Part shown: positions 1-7,870 of the stretch, piece after piece | How positions within the stretch are numbered: position 1 is the first letter of the stretch | How the letters are laid out: every line of letters starts with the position of its first letter | Assembly (NCBI GenBank): GCA_031412915.1 | Contig: JANODX010000054.1 | Span: 1 to 64,000 of the forward strand | From: JAGNNV01 sp031412915 | Lineage (GTDB): Bacteria > Acidobacteriota > Vicinamibacteria > Fen-336 > JAGNNV01 | Direction: 5' to 3' | Length of the DNA: 64,000 nucleotides | Position numbers and translations under genes: made by a program | The notes under the pieces: generated by a model | Told to the model about the DNA's origin: nothing | The model's database searches: none | What the model saw: only the letters and a program-made list of their open reading frames with translations

Positions 1-1
1 G

Positions 2-1030
2 CCCAGACGACGGATCGCACTCAGCGAGGGCTTGACCGGCGCCGCCGCCAGTTCAAAAGAACCGGTCATCGTGGGGGACGTTCGAGAAGACCCGCGGTAC
101 CTCGCAGTGGAGCCGGAAGTGCGATCGGAACTGGTCATCCCCCTTGTCTTCAAGGGCCGGGTGGTTGGTGTTTTTGACCTTGAATCGAGGGAATTGAATC
201 GATTCACTCACGAGCACATCAAAGTGCTGACGCCGCTCGCATCACAGGTTGCAGTTGCGATAGAAAACGCGAGACTCTACGAAGACATCACGAAGCGTGA
301 GACGCGCTATCGAAAGGAGCTTCTGATCGCTCAGCGAATTCAGGAGGGGCTTTTCCCTGAAGAGTCTCCCAAGGGTGCCCGGTGGGAAGCCGCGGCGCAC
401 TTTCTGCCCGCGCGAGAACTGGCCGGCGACCTTTTCGATTTCTACGATCTCGCGGAAGATCGTCTCGGTCTCTCCATCGGCGACGTGGCCGGCAAGGGCG
501 TCCCGGCGGCGCTCTTCGGGGCCTTCACGTCGGGCACCATCCGCGCGCGCGCTTTTCAGAAGGCCGCACCGAAGGAGATTCTGTTTCGCGCGAACCGCAC
601 GCTGATCCGTCGCGCCGTGGAGGGGCTCTATTGCGCCCTGACCTTCGCAGTCTTCGACTTCGAGAAGAACGAGGGTCGAATCGCGAATTCGGGCCTGCCT
701 TACCCGATTCACTTCAAGGCCTCTCAGAAGACGGCGGTTCCCATCGTCCTTCCCGGCGTTCCTCTCGGTCTTTTCGACAACGTTGAATACGACGAGGTCT
801 CCATCCCGCTGGCGCCAGGAGACATGTTTGTGTTTCACTCCGACGGCGTCACCGAGGCCTGGAACGGCAAGGAGGAGTTTGGCTCTGCGCGTCTGGCGGC
901 GCTCGTCGCCAAACACGCCCACAATTCCGCGGGGGACCTGGGACAGGAGATCGAGAAGACGCTGCGGGCGTGGGCAAAGCAGGATCTGGCCAACGACGAT
1001 GTCACCCTGGTGATCGTGCGCGTGGTTTGA
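2..1030 (+). CDS. GAF-SpoIIE PP2C-type serine phosphatase (5' end outside window)
   Basis: The reading frame is open to the left edge, so the start lies outside the window; a TTG at 32 is not a convincing start because conserved GAF sequence (LSEGLTGAA) precedes it. Order: the end of a GAF sensor domain (about the first 85 residues), a short helical linker (KELLIAQRIQEGLFP, typical of RsbU-like proteins), then a PPM/SpoIIE phosphatase domain with the metal-binding motifs ARELAGDLFDF, GDVAGKGVPAA, FHSDGVTEAW and a final ANDDVTLV. Such proteins dephosphorylate anti-anti-sigma factors in partner-switching stress or sigma-factor control. No partner gene is visible. Decayed copies of its last 15-23 codons recur at 2952 and 3931. 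Confidence 0.9.
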   Translation, partial: PRRRIALSEGLTGAAASSKEPVIVGDVREDPRYLAVEPEVRSELVIPLVFKGRVVGVFDLESRELNRFTHEHIKVLTPLASQVAVAIENARLYEDITKRETRYRKELLIAQRIQEGLFPEESPKGARWEAAAHFLPARELAGDLFDFYDLAEDRLGLSIGDVAGKGVPAALFGAFTSGTIRARAFQKAAPKEILFRANRTLIRRAVEGLYCALTFAVFDFEKNEGRIANSGLPYPIHFKASQKTAVPIVLPGVPLGLFDNVEYDEVSIPLAPGDMFVFHSDGVTEAWNGKEEFGSARLAALVAKHAHNSAGDLGQEIEKTLRAWAKQDLANDDVTLVIVRVV

Positions 1031-1116
1031 CGACACGGCGGGCTCTGCCCGGCTTCGTCAGGCGGGCGCGCGTCGGGCAATGCGCCACCCAGCAGCCCCC
1101 TTGATAAGGTCGCAAC

Positions 1117-1422
1117 ATGTTCCTGCCGAGTGTGATTGAAGCAAAACCCGGGGGCCGGTACCGCATCCGTCTGGTCTTCAGCGATAACTCCAAGAAGACT
1201 GTTGATTTCAGGCCTTGGCTGCGAGGCCCAGTCTTCGCCCCGCTCAAAGACGTGGCGTATTTTCGGCGGTTCTTTCTGGCTGGGGGCACGGTGGTTTGGC
1301 CAAACGGGGCCGACATTGCTCCAGAGACTCTGTATGACGCCCAAGACATCGGGACCGCCCCTCTCAAGAAGCGAACGCGCGGAGCGACCGGCGCATCAGC
1401 CCGGGTGGTCGTTCGTCTCTGA
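1117..1422 (+). CDS. DUF2442-domain protein
   Basis: A 101-residue protein whose first 75 residues fit the DUF2442 family: a small beta-rich fold read as IEAKPGGRYRIRLVFSD, a DFRPWL segment, a hydrophobic FRRFF and WPNGADIAPETLY. DUF2442 genes often sit beside a DUF4160 gene in a small mobile pair that resembles toxin-antitoxin modules, but no DUF4160 partner is seen here. The function is unknown. The C-terminal tail (from about residue 80) is Arg-rich and may be read-through into flanking DNA. It stands alone, 86 bp after the phosphatase gene and among other small mobile modules. Confidence 0.7.
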   Translation: MFLPSVIEAKPGGRYRIRLVFSDNSKKTVDFRPWLRGPVFAPLKDVAYFRRFFLAGGTVVWPNGADIAPETLYDAQDIGTAPLKKRTRGATGASARVVVRL

Positions 1423-1447
1423 TCGCGCCCCCAGGAGACTTCGCGCC

Positions 1448-1482
1448 GCCCTACTGCCCCTGCAGGCGCAGGGCGGTCAGCC
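1448..1482. repeat. 35-bp hairpin-forming repeat, copy 1
   Basis: An exact 35-bp match to 2890-2924. The core CTGCCCCTGCAGGCGCAG is an almost perfect palindrome flanked by GCCCT/AGGGC arms, so it can form a REP-like hairpin. Weaker similarity extends about 24 bp upstream in both copies (from 1425 and 2867). Confidence 0.75.
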
Positions 1483-1546
1483 GGCTGTTCACCAGCGACT
1501 TAGGAATCATCGGAGAGTGTTGCCAAGGCAGGCGCATGGTACAAAG

Positions 1547-1580
1547 CGTCGGGACTTGTACGCGACTCCCGACGTTTTGT
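1547..1580 (+). terminator. Possible intrinsic terminator
   Basis: A perfect 8-bp stem (CGTCGGGA/TCCCGACG) with a 12-base loop is followed on the plus strand by TTTTGT. It lies between the convergent DUF2442 gene and the HigBA-like pair. The opposite strand ends in CTTTGT, so it could act in both directions. Confidence 0.45.
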
Positions 1581-1719
1581 CTTCGGGGGCAGGAAAGCGA
1601 CCCTCTCGGGGGATTGGCTACGGCCCAGGCCGGGCTTCGCGCCCCCCAGGCAGGCTGGTGCGTTCAGGCCTCCACGAGACGAATGGGCCTTGCTGACGGC
1701 TGGCCTGTCTGGTGAACTG

Positions 1720-1998
1720 TCACACCAGTTCGATGGTCAAGCGCCGCCCCACCATCGCCGCGGCGCGTTGCAGGCTGCGGAGCGTTATGTCGTTCTTGGG
1801 ATCAAGGATACGGTCAACCTGGGTGCGGCTGGTCTTGAGCAGCGTGGCCATCTTGTTCTTGGAGATGTTCTTTTTCTTCATGGCCTCGGCGAGCTGCCAG
1901 GCAACAACTTCCTTGACCGCCTGCGCTTGCGACTCTTCGAAGATGCCCTCCTCCTTGAGGAAGTCATCAATGCTGGAACCCATGTGCTTCTTGCTCAT
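1720..1998 (-). CDS. HigA/XRE-family antitoxin
   Basis: A 92-residue helix-turn-helix protein. I start it at the ATG that overlaps the toxin stop (MSKKHMGSS) rather than at upstream starts in the same frame. The HTH spans about residues 38-80: AMKKKNISKNKMATLLKTSR is the first half and QVDRILDPKNDITLRSLQRA the recognition part. Such antitoxins bind and neutralise the toxin and repress their own operon. The gene overlaps the upstream toxin gene by 4 bp, giving the toxin-first order typical of higBA. Confidence 0.85.
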   Translation of the reverse strand: MSKKHMGSSIDDFLKEEGIFEESQAQAVKEVVAWQLAEAMKKKNISKNKMATLLKTSRTQVDRILDPKNDITLRSLQRAAAMVGRRLTIELV

Positions 1999-2351
1999 CG
2001 CCTTAACTCCTTCTGACGTCTTCGCGCTGTTGCCAGATCTTCGTCCGGCGTCGCCCGAGTCTTCTTGATGAACCCGTGCAGCGCGACCAAGTGCTCCTGA
2101 TGCAGGCAGAGCATTACGCGCGCTGTCCGTTTCGTCGGCAGGTCCGTCCGGATTTCCCATAGACCGCTTCCCATCGGGCGACACAGCGGCATTCCCACCG
2201 GCCACCGCCATTGCGCCCGCAACAGGTCCCGCCCTATCGCCTGGCGCTCGGATTCAGCCAGCCCCTTCAGCCACTCCCTCACTGGCTCGCTCCCCGCCGC
2301 CTCTTCGTAGAAGATCAGTGGGATTTTCTGCGCCTGTGGGTCGTCTGCCAT
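1995..2351 (-). CDS. HigB/RelE-like toxin (phage Gp49-like family)
   Basis: A 118-residue protein of the RelE/HigB type II toxin superfamily. It shows EPVREWLKGL, the positively charged ERQAIGRDLLR helix, the conserved core GLWEIRTDLP...RVMLCL and the terminal HGFIKKTRATPDEDL, matching the Gp49-like (DUF891) group in both length and motif order. These toxins are ribosome-dependent mRNA interferases. It is transcribed before the antitoxin gene with a 4-bp overlap. The flanking DNA carries duplicated pieces of neighbouring genes, suggesting that the pair entered as a mobile module. Confidence 0.85.
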   Translation of the reverse strand: MADDPQAQKIPLIFYEEAAGSEPVREWLKGLAESERQAIGRDLLRAQWRWPVGMPLCRPMGSGLWEIRTDLPTKRTARVMLCLHQEHLVALHGFIKKTRATPDEDLATARRRQKELRR

Positions 2352-2506
2352 CGTGGAACCGTCCCCGAGGGGCGACTGTACCTTATAAGGTTCAGGTCGG
2401 CAAGCTACTCAGGGCGAGACAATTGAAGAAGCGTTGGTCAACCGGCGCCTTCGCTGCTGATCGTCCGCGCCGTGTGGCTCCCTCCGGGGCGCGTGAGATT
2501 GCTCAG

Positions 2507-2650
2507 CGCTCGCGAGACAGCCGCAACACCGTCCCTATCGCTCGGAAGACCTCGGCCCGGGAGATCTTCGACTTCCCGTGCCGCGCCCTCGCTCAACAAC
2601 CTGCGGTGGAAGCCCCAGCCACTCGTGCCACCGCCTTCGACGTACCGCGA
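2507..2650 (-). pseudogene. Broken duplicate of the GT2 gene at 4125-4829
   Basis: 2507-2580 matches 4129-4202 and 2583-2650 matches 4408-4475 of the intact glycosyltransferase gene, with about 205 bp missing in between. The junction falls in GGCGCC-like microhomology. On the minus strand it still encodes SRYVEGGGTSGWGFHRRLL. Upstream (2651-2790) the same frame continues into an unrelated hydrophobic stretch (LYLAYFLLVSMRQRFGW) that I cannot assign. It cannot make a working enzyme. Confidence 0.85.
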
Positions 2651-2889
2651 TCCGTAGTGTTTAAGCGCCCAGTGTGCGGCCAACCCAACCACGCGCGTCG
2701 CGAGGCAGACGGCAAGAATCACCGGCCATCCGAAACGCTGGCGCATGCTGACCAACAGGAAGTAGGCGAGATACAGATGCTCTTCCAAGGGCCAAGGTCC
2801 AAAACACGCCGCAAAATCCGTAAACCGTGATTGGGTTCAGGTTGTGGATCAACATCGTCTCTGATGGCGCCGCCGGGAGGCTTTCCGCT

Positions 2890-2924
2890 GCCCTACTGCC
2901 CCTGCAGGCGCAGGGCGGTCAGCC
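2890..2924. repeat. 35-bp hairpin-forming repeat, copy 2
   Basis: The second exact copy of the 35-bp palindromic repeat at 1448-1482, again in non-coding DNA next to a toxin-antitoxin module. Confidence 0.75.
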
Positions 2925-2951
2925 CGAGATACTCCTTCAGCGCCCCTCGTC

Positions 2952-2998
2952 GACGCCACCTTCGCGATCGTCCGCGTGGCCTGACGACAGGGCGGGCG
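2952..2998 (+). pseudogene. Remnant of the SpoIIE phosphatase gene end, copy 2
   Basis: By eye, 36 of the first 45 bases match 998-1042, the last codons, stop and downstream bases of the phosphatase gene. It reads DATFAIVRVA followed by TGACGACA, and the match continues past the stop, so DNA was copied rather than a domain conserved. The surrounding 2925-3281 holds no gene I can support. Confidence 0.65.
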
Positions 2999-3212
2999 CC
3001 GCGGGGCTACCGCCGCAGAGCACACCCCGCCATTGCAAGCGGGGCACGGACTACGTCCGGGACTGTTGGAGGGTACCCCACGGCCGTCATTGCAGCCGGG
3101 ACACGTCCGTCGGACGTGACCTTTGGGGGAACGCCGCCATTCCGAAAAGTGCCCAATATGGGGCGTGTTCGACCGTCATCCTCAGCAAGGCCGCTGTCCG
3201 TTCACATGGGCT

Positions 3213-3225
3213 GAAGCAATCTCTC
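3213..3225 (+). repeat. GAAGCAATCTCTC repeat, isolated copy
   Basis: Identical to the right arm of the inverted repeat at 4096-4108. It lies 57 bp upstream of the VapB-like start. Confidence 0.5.
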
Positions 3226-3281
3226 CGTTGCCGTGAGACTAAAGCTCCGTTGTATCCTCAAGGGGAACCGAGGTTCTCCGA

Positions 3282-3515
3282 GTGACCGAAACTCTCACCA
3301 TCCCCGCCCATGTCGAGAACGGCAGTATCGCCCTGGATGCGCCGCTCCCAAAGAACATTGAATGGGTCGAAGTGCGTGCGCGGGTGGCCTCGACCTCCGG
3401 TTCGGCCAAGGCCCGCTCCGTGGCCGCTTACCTCGAATCACTCCCGCCCGGCAACCGCACCGGTGAAGAGATTGATCGTCAGGTGCAGGCAGAGAGAGAC
3501 TCCTGGCCCGAATGA
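3282..3515 (+). CDS. VapB-like antitoxin
   Basis: A 77-residue protein with a GTG start. The N-terminal half (LTIPAHVENGSIALDAPLP) resembles the DNA-binding beta-hairpin of small antitoxins, and the C-terminal tail (RTGEEIDRQVQAERDSWPE) is the acidic, amphipathic helix that usually wraps the PIN toxin. Its stop overlaps the start of the PIN-domain gene by 4 bp (ATGA), the standard vapBC arrangement. It probably also represses the pair. Assignment rests mostly on that context, as the sequence is short. Confidence 0.8.
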   Translation: MTETLTIPAHVENGSIALDAPLPKNIEWVEVRARVASTSGSAKARSVAAYLESLPPGNRTGEEIDRQVQAERDSWPE

Positions 3516-3928
3516 GGCTTTGCCTCGATACCGGCTTACTGATGCGGGGCGTCGAAGGACTTCCCGAGGTTCGGGCAGCCGTCGTCCAAGTCTTGCGGCG
3601 GACCGAACACGGCCCCGGCGGCGCCGTCGTGGCCTCTGAACTCGCCCGCGCGGAATGCCTGGTGATCCCCATTCGCGAGCACAACACGGCGCGCTACCAG
3701 GAGTTTCTCGCCTTCTTCTCCGAAAGCGGCATCGAGATGATCAGTGTGACAGCCGAGATTCTGGCGATGGCAACTGCGGTGCGCGCCCACCAAGGGCTCA
3801 AGATGGTTGACGCCATTCAGGTAGCGACGGCGCAGATCACCGACTGCGAAGTTCTTCTCACGACCGATGGTGGAATCGTCAAGCGTGGGCCCTATGGCAA
3901 GGTTCGCGTGGAACACTTTCCGCCGTAG
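3512..3928 (+). CDS. VapC-like PIN-domain ribonuclease toxin
   Basis: A 138-residue PIN-domain protein carrying the expected acidic residues: D6 (RLCLDTGLL), E43 (ASELARAE), D100 (LKMVDAIQVATA) and D119 (LLTTDGGI). VapC toxins are Mg-dependent endoribonucleases, often cutting tRNA or rRNA. It starts within the last codons of the VapB-like gene. The stop is followed within 2 bp by a 70-bp remnant of the phosphatase gene, so the module's right junction is probably at about 3929. Confidence 0.9.
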   Translation: MRLCLDTGLLMRGVEGLPEVRAAVVQVLRRTEHGPGGAVVASELARAECLVIPIREHNTARYQEFLAFFSESGIEMISVTAEILAMATAVRAHQGLKMVDAIQVATAQITDCEVLLTTDGGIVKRGPYGKVRVEHFPP

Positions 3929-3930
3929 CC

Positions 3931-4000
3931 GCTGGGGGAGCGGGCGGAGCAGCACCTCGCCAACGACGACGTCACCTTCGTGATCGTCCCCGCCGTTTAA
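3931..4000 (+). pseudogene. Remnant of the SpoIIE phosphatase gene end, copy 3
   Basis: It aligns without gaps to 961-1030, the last 23 codons and stop of the phosphatase gene, with about 54 of 70 bases identical by eye. It reads LANDDVTFVIVPAV and then stop. It begins 2 bp after the VapC stop. Confidence 0.8.
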
Positions 4001-4008
4001 ACCGAGTC

Positions 4009-4108
4009 GAGAGATTGCTTCAGGCCAAGCCAAGCGTTGGGGCCTTGCTGAGGGCTTCGGAAGGCTGACCGAGCGCGAAGCCGGCCTCGGGGCACGAAGC
4101 AATCTCTC
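4009..4108. repeat. Inverted repeat GAGAGATTGCTTC / GAAGCAATCTCTC
   Basis: Perfect 13-bp arms at 4009-4021 and 4096-4108 are separated by 74 bp. It lies just beyond the stop of the minus-strand GT2 gene, so it may act as a folded 3' end or be a small interspersed repeat. A further copy of the right arm is at 3213-3225. Confidence 0.6.
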
Positions 4109-4124
4109 CTTTGCGCAATGGCTT

Positions 4125-4829
4125 CTACCGCTCGCGAGACAGCCGAAGCACCGTCCCGATCGCTCGGAAGACTTCGGTTCTGGATATCTTCGACCTCCCG
4201 TGGCGCCTTTCTTCGAAAACGATCGGAATCTCGGCGACCCGACCGCCGCTCTTGAGGATCCGGAAGAGCATCTCGACCTGAAATGAATAACCCTCGGCGA
4301 GAACGCTGGTGAAATCGATCTTTCGCAGCGCCCCGGCGGTGTAGCAGCGAAAACCGGCCGTGCAGTCGCGGACCTTGAGGCCAAGCATTCCTCGGGCGAA
4401 GACGTTGGCGCCCTCGCTCAACAACCTGCGGTGGAAGCCCCAGCCACTCGTGCCGCCGCCTTCGACGTACCGCGAGCCGATGACGAGGTCGAAATCCTCC
4501 GCCTTTGAGAGCAGAGCCGGCACGTAGGCCGGTCGGTGTGAGAAATCCGCGTCCATTTCGAGGACAGCTTCAAAACCCTCGGCCAGTGCGCGTGTGAAAC
4601 CAGCGATATAGGCGGTGCCGAGACCCAGCTTGGCCGCGCGGTGAATGACGCCCACTCGCGGTTCCCTCGTGGTCCAATCGTCGACCCGCGCTCCCGTGCC
4701 ATCCGGGGAGCCATCGTCAACGACCAGGATGTGGACACGGTTCGGAAGCGCCAGAAGCGATTCCAGGAGTGCGTCGATATTCTGAATCTCGTTGTATGTG
4801 GGGACGACGACGATCGCGTTCAACGACAC
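4125..4829 (-). CDS. Polyprenol-phosphate mannosyltransferase-like GT2 (Dpm1/Ppm1 type)
   Basis: 234 residues, close to the usual length of soluble Dpm1-type enzymes, which move a hexose from GDP- or UDP-sugar to polyprenyl phosphate at the inner membrane. Motifs in order: VVPTYNEIQNI (6-17), VDDGSPDGTG (about 36-46), LGLGTAYIAGF, the DXD-like MDADFSHRP, the acceptor-site signature GSRYVEGGG...W..HRRLLSEGAN and DCTAGFRCY. No C-terminal membrane anchor follows. It starts at GTG 24 bp after the permease gene and is probably co-transcribed with it. A broken duplicate of its 3' half lies at 2507-2650. Confidence 0.9.
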   Translation of the reverse strand: MSLNAIVVVPTYNEIQNIDALLESLLALPNRVHILVVDDGSPDGTGARVDDWTTREPRVGVIHRAAKLGLGTAYIAGFTRALAEGFEAVLEMDADFSHRPAYVPALLSKAEDFDLVIGSRYVEGGGTSGWGFHRRLLSEGANVFARGMLGLKVRDCTAGFRCYTAGALRKIDFTSVLAEGYSFQVEMLFRILKSGGRVAEIPIVFEERRHGRSKISRTEVFRAIGTVLRLSRER

Positions 4830-4853
4830 CCTTGGTTCCGCAAGCCTCTCAAC

Positions 4854-6359
4854 TCACAACTTCGGAATCGCCTTGTCGCGTTCCGCACTCAGATGCGAGT
4901 GTTTCCGACCGTACGCGAAATACAGAACCGCCCCAATGGCAAGCCAGACGGCGAAGCGCTCCCATGCCGCCGTGGGGAGGTAGTACATCGTATAGAGACA
5001 GCCGGCGGCGCCAAGCGGAGCCACGACCCAGACGAAGGGAACACGGAACGGCCGGCGACGAGCCGGGTCCTTCAGGCGAAGGGCCAGAACACCCAGGCAG
5101 ACGATCAGAAACGCGAAAAGCGTTCCGATGTTGGTCAGATCGTAGGTCTCGTCGTCGTCGAGGATCGTCGAGCCAAGGGCCACAAGGATCCCCGTGACAA
5201 TCGTCGTAATGTGCGGTGTTTGATACTTCGGATGGAGCTGTCGGAAGAACGGGGGAAGAAGCCCATCCCGGCTCATCGAGTAGAAGATCCGGGGCTGGCC
5301 ATACTGGAAGACGAGCAGGACCGCGCTCATGGACACGATGGCGCCGAAGGAAATGATCACCTGGCCCCAGCCGATGCCGGCCATTTCGAAGGCGCGAGCC
5401 AGAGGATCGGAGCCCTTGAGCTGGGCATAGGGAACAATGCCTGTCGCCACCGCCCCGACGATCACGTAGATGATGGTGCAGATTCCCAACGACCAGAGAA
5501 TCCCCCGAGGCATCGAATGCTGCGGATCCTTGGTTTCCTCGGCCGCCGTAGAGATGGCGTCGAAACCGATGTAGGCAAAGAACACGATGGCCGCGCCGTT
5601 CATCACACCGCGCCAGCCGTTCGGCGCGAAGGGAACCCAGTTCTCGGGCTTGATGTAGAAGAAACCAACCCCGATGAACAAGGCCAGCACCGAGAGCTTC
5701 AACGCCACCATCACGTTGTTGACCCGGGCGCTTTCCTTGACGCCGATGACGAGTAGCCAGGTGATCAAGGCCACGATCACGATCGAGGGAATGTTGATGG
5801 CGATGTGGTGGCCAAACAGGATGGGGAGCTTGTCCATGCTTTCGGGATAGGAGAAAGCCACATCGCGGTAGCTGTGGCACAGCCAGAACGGAATCTCGAT
5901 GCCGAAGAAACGCAGGAAGGACGCGAAGTATCCCGACCAGGCGATGGCGACCGCGACGTTGCCAACGGCGTATTCAAGAATGAGATCCCAGCCGATCATC
6001 CAGGCCACCAGTTCGCCAAGCGTTGCGTATGCGTAGGTGTAGGCGCTGCCCGAAACGGGGATCATCGCCGTGAGTTCCGCGTAGCAGAGTCCGGCAAGAG
6101 CACACACCGCACCCAGGAGGACGAACGAGAGCGTCAGGGCCGGCCCCGCACCGTATCGAACCACGGTTCCATCCTGGGCCACTTCGCCAACCGCGGCAGT
6201 GCCGATGCTGGAGAAGATCCCGGCGCCGATAACCGCGCCGATTCCAAGCATCACCAGGTCGAAGGTGGTGAGGGTTCGCTTCATACCGGCTCCGGCAGCG
6301 TTGGGGCCGGAACCCACGAGCAATTGATCGACGGTCTTCGTCTGGAAGATGCTGGACAT
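4854..6359 (-). CDS. APC-family amino acid permease
   Basis: 501 residues with about 12-13 hydrophobic segments. The first helix carries the APC signature GIGAVIGAGIFSSIG (about 35-50), followed by AGLCYAELTAMIPVSGSAYTY, typical of cationic amino acid transporter (CAT/YfnA-like) permeases of the inner membrane. Later segments include FFAYIGFDAISTAAEETKDP and SRDGLLPP, both typical of this family. Substrate cannot be told from sequence. It lies directly downstream of an outer-membrane barrel gene (14 bp) and upstream of the GT2 gene on the same strand. Confidence 0.92.
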   Translation of the reverse strand: MSSIFQTKTVDQLLVGSGPNAAGAGMKRTLTTFDLVMLGIGAVIGAGIFSSIGTAAVGEVAQDGTVVRYGAGPALTLSFVLLGAVCALAGLCYAELTAMIPVSGSAYTYAYATLGELVAWMIGWDLILEYAVGNVAVAIAWSGYFASFLRFFGIEIPFWLCHSYRDVAFSYPESMDKLPILFGHHIAINIPSIVIVALITWLLVIGVKESARVNNVMVALKLSVLALFIGVGFFYIKPENWVPFAPNGWRGVMNGAAIVFFAYIGFDAISTAAEETKDPQHSMPRGILWSLGICTIIYVIVGAVATGIVPYAQLKGSDPLARAFEMAGIGWGQVIISFGAIVSMSAVLLVFQYGQPRIFYSMSRDGLLPPFFRQLHPKYQTPHITTIVTGILVALGSTILDDDETYDLTNIGTLFAFLIVCLGVLALRLKDPARRRPFRVPFVWVVAPLGAAGCLYTMYYLPTAAWERFAVWLAIGAVLYFAYGRKHSHLSAERDKAIPKL

Positions 6360-6373
6360 TCGTTGAGGGATTC

Positions 6374-7627
6374 CTACTTGGAACTGGGAGCGTACTCGAG
6401 GCGGAGGCCCGTCTGGAGGCCCTCGATGCCGAAGTCTGAGAAGTAGAGGGAGGAGCGAGTCGTATAGGAGACGAAAGCGGCGAGACGCGCACGACTAAGG
6501 CGAATGCCGAGATCGGCGTGTGCGTCGTAGACAATGTCATCGCGCAGGGCAAAAGCGACCTCTCCGGAATCAGTCACGACCTGGATTTCGCCATCGCTGA
6601 TGTTGTGGGCGCGGGTGCCTCCGAGCGTCATGTCGAAGCGTTTCGTGAGCTCGATCCTGAGATCGACCCCGAGTTGTCTATTCTCGTAGGTAGGCAGAAA
6701 GCCATCCCCAGCGAACGCCGACACCGAGGAATTGTTTTCATAGCGCTCAGTCAGCTGGAATCGCCGACCCAGCTGCTGGGTCAGGTTTGCTCTGAGGTAC
6801 GGTCGGGTCTTCGAGATGGAGCCCGCCAGAAGATGGGTTCGGCGCAGCCCGGCGGTGATCTGCCCTTTGAAGAACCCCGTTGTCTTCACACCCGCGCCCG
6901 CGTTTTCCTCGGCGAAGTTGCGGACGGCGGCGTCGGGGAAATGAGTCTCTTTGTATCCGCCCTCGATGAGAAGAGCCGAAAGAGGAGTCAGGGAATAGCG
7001 CAGTTGCAGGTCCGTGAAAAGGTCATCCGTACTCAGAGACGTGGAGAGGTTGGCGCCCCGATAGCGCTGACCCTCATCAGCCCGCGTCTGCCCGTACAGG
7101 CCACGAACCGCCAGGGTAAGGCGCCCAAGATCGCGCTCAATCTGTGCGGATACGTCCTTTGTGGTTCTGGCCACCCGAACGTTCACTTCATAGCTCGGCC
7201 GGTCGAAGTCCCGCCTGTATCCGAATCCCGTTTGGACGCGGGTCCCTGTCCCCTTCCAATAGAGCGTGGCAGAACCAAGGCCGGTCCATCGCCGGAGTTC
7301 TTCGGTGCGGAGGAAGTAGAGGTACTGGGCGGAACTCTCGACCTCGAATTTCCACTGGTCGTGGAATGGAAGAGCCAGGTCGAGGCCTGGGCCGGCGGAG
7401 GCCACGAAATCCGTGGTCTTGGTCCGCGCGTACTGAACATTGGTGTCGATGGCCAGGCTGCCAATCTTGAAGGTGGGAGTGACAACAAGGGGGCCGAGCG
7501 TGAATTGGCCGAGCGGGGTGCCGCTGTGCGTGTCGGGCTCTGGCGGGGCGGCAGGGTTGGAGGTCTGGCCGTGGGAGGTGCTCCCGAAAAGGACAAGGCT
7601 CAAGCCAAGGGCCGCGATCTCGCGCAT
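6374..7627 (-). CDS. Putative outer-membrane beta-barrel protein
   Basis: 417 residues with a clear signal peptide (MREIAALGLSLVLFGSTSHGQ) and then many alternating amphipathic strands (for example LFTDLQLRYSLTPLSALLIEGGYKE split by turns, and RFQLTERYENNSS), ending in LRLEYAPSSK. No enzymatic motif is seen. It resembles the barrel proteins that accompany exopolysaccharide clusters (BBP2-like/capsular export barrels), but I cannot name a family firmly. It is the first gene of a minus-strand group with the permease and GT2. A second barrel gene is in the export operon at 51044. Confidence 0.65.
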   Translation of the reverse strand: MREIAALGLSLVLFGSTSHGQTSNPAAPPEPDTHSGTPLGQFTLGPLVVTPTFKIGSLAIDTNVQYARTKTTDFVASAGPGLDLALPFHDQWKFEVESSAQYLYFLRTEELRRWTGLGSATLYWKGTGTRVQTGFGYRRDFDRPSYEVNVRVARTTKDVSAQIERDLGRLTLAVRGLYGQTRADEGQRYRGANLSTSLSTDDLFTDLQLRYSLTPLSALLIEGGYKETHFPDAAVRNFAEENAGAGVKTTGFFKGQITAGLRRTHLLAGSISKTRPYLRANLTQQLGRRFQLTERYENNSSVSAFAGDGFLPTYENRQLGVDLRIELTKRFDMTLGGTRAHNISDGEIQVVTDSGEVAFALRDDIVYDAHADLGIRLSRARLAAFVSYTTRSSLYFSDFGIEGLQTGLRLEYAPSSK

Positions 7628-7870
7628 GCGTGAGAGAGTAAACGAATTTGTGCAGCAAGGCGATATCAGGCTGCGGCCCAGTTCTAGTTTCTCACCAGGT
7701 TGTTCCCACCTGAAGCCAATCGAGAGATCGGAGTAAGCGCCGGCGATTCCGGAGCCAGCTACGAGTTGGGCTCAGCTCCAGCGCCCGTCAACTCTCTGGG
7801 AGCCTCAGACTGCCACCAGGGGTTGTTTGCCCGTCGTGATTGCTCTAAATGCTCTTAGAATCGTGGTTTG

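Noticed and set aside
4641..5756. 371-codon plus-strand open frame opposite the permease gene
   Set aside because: It is antisense to a clear APC permease and to the GT2 gene, with no recognisable family.
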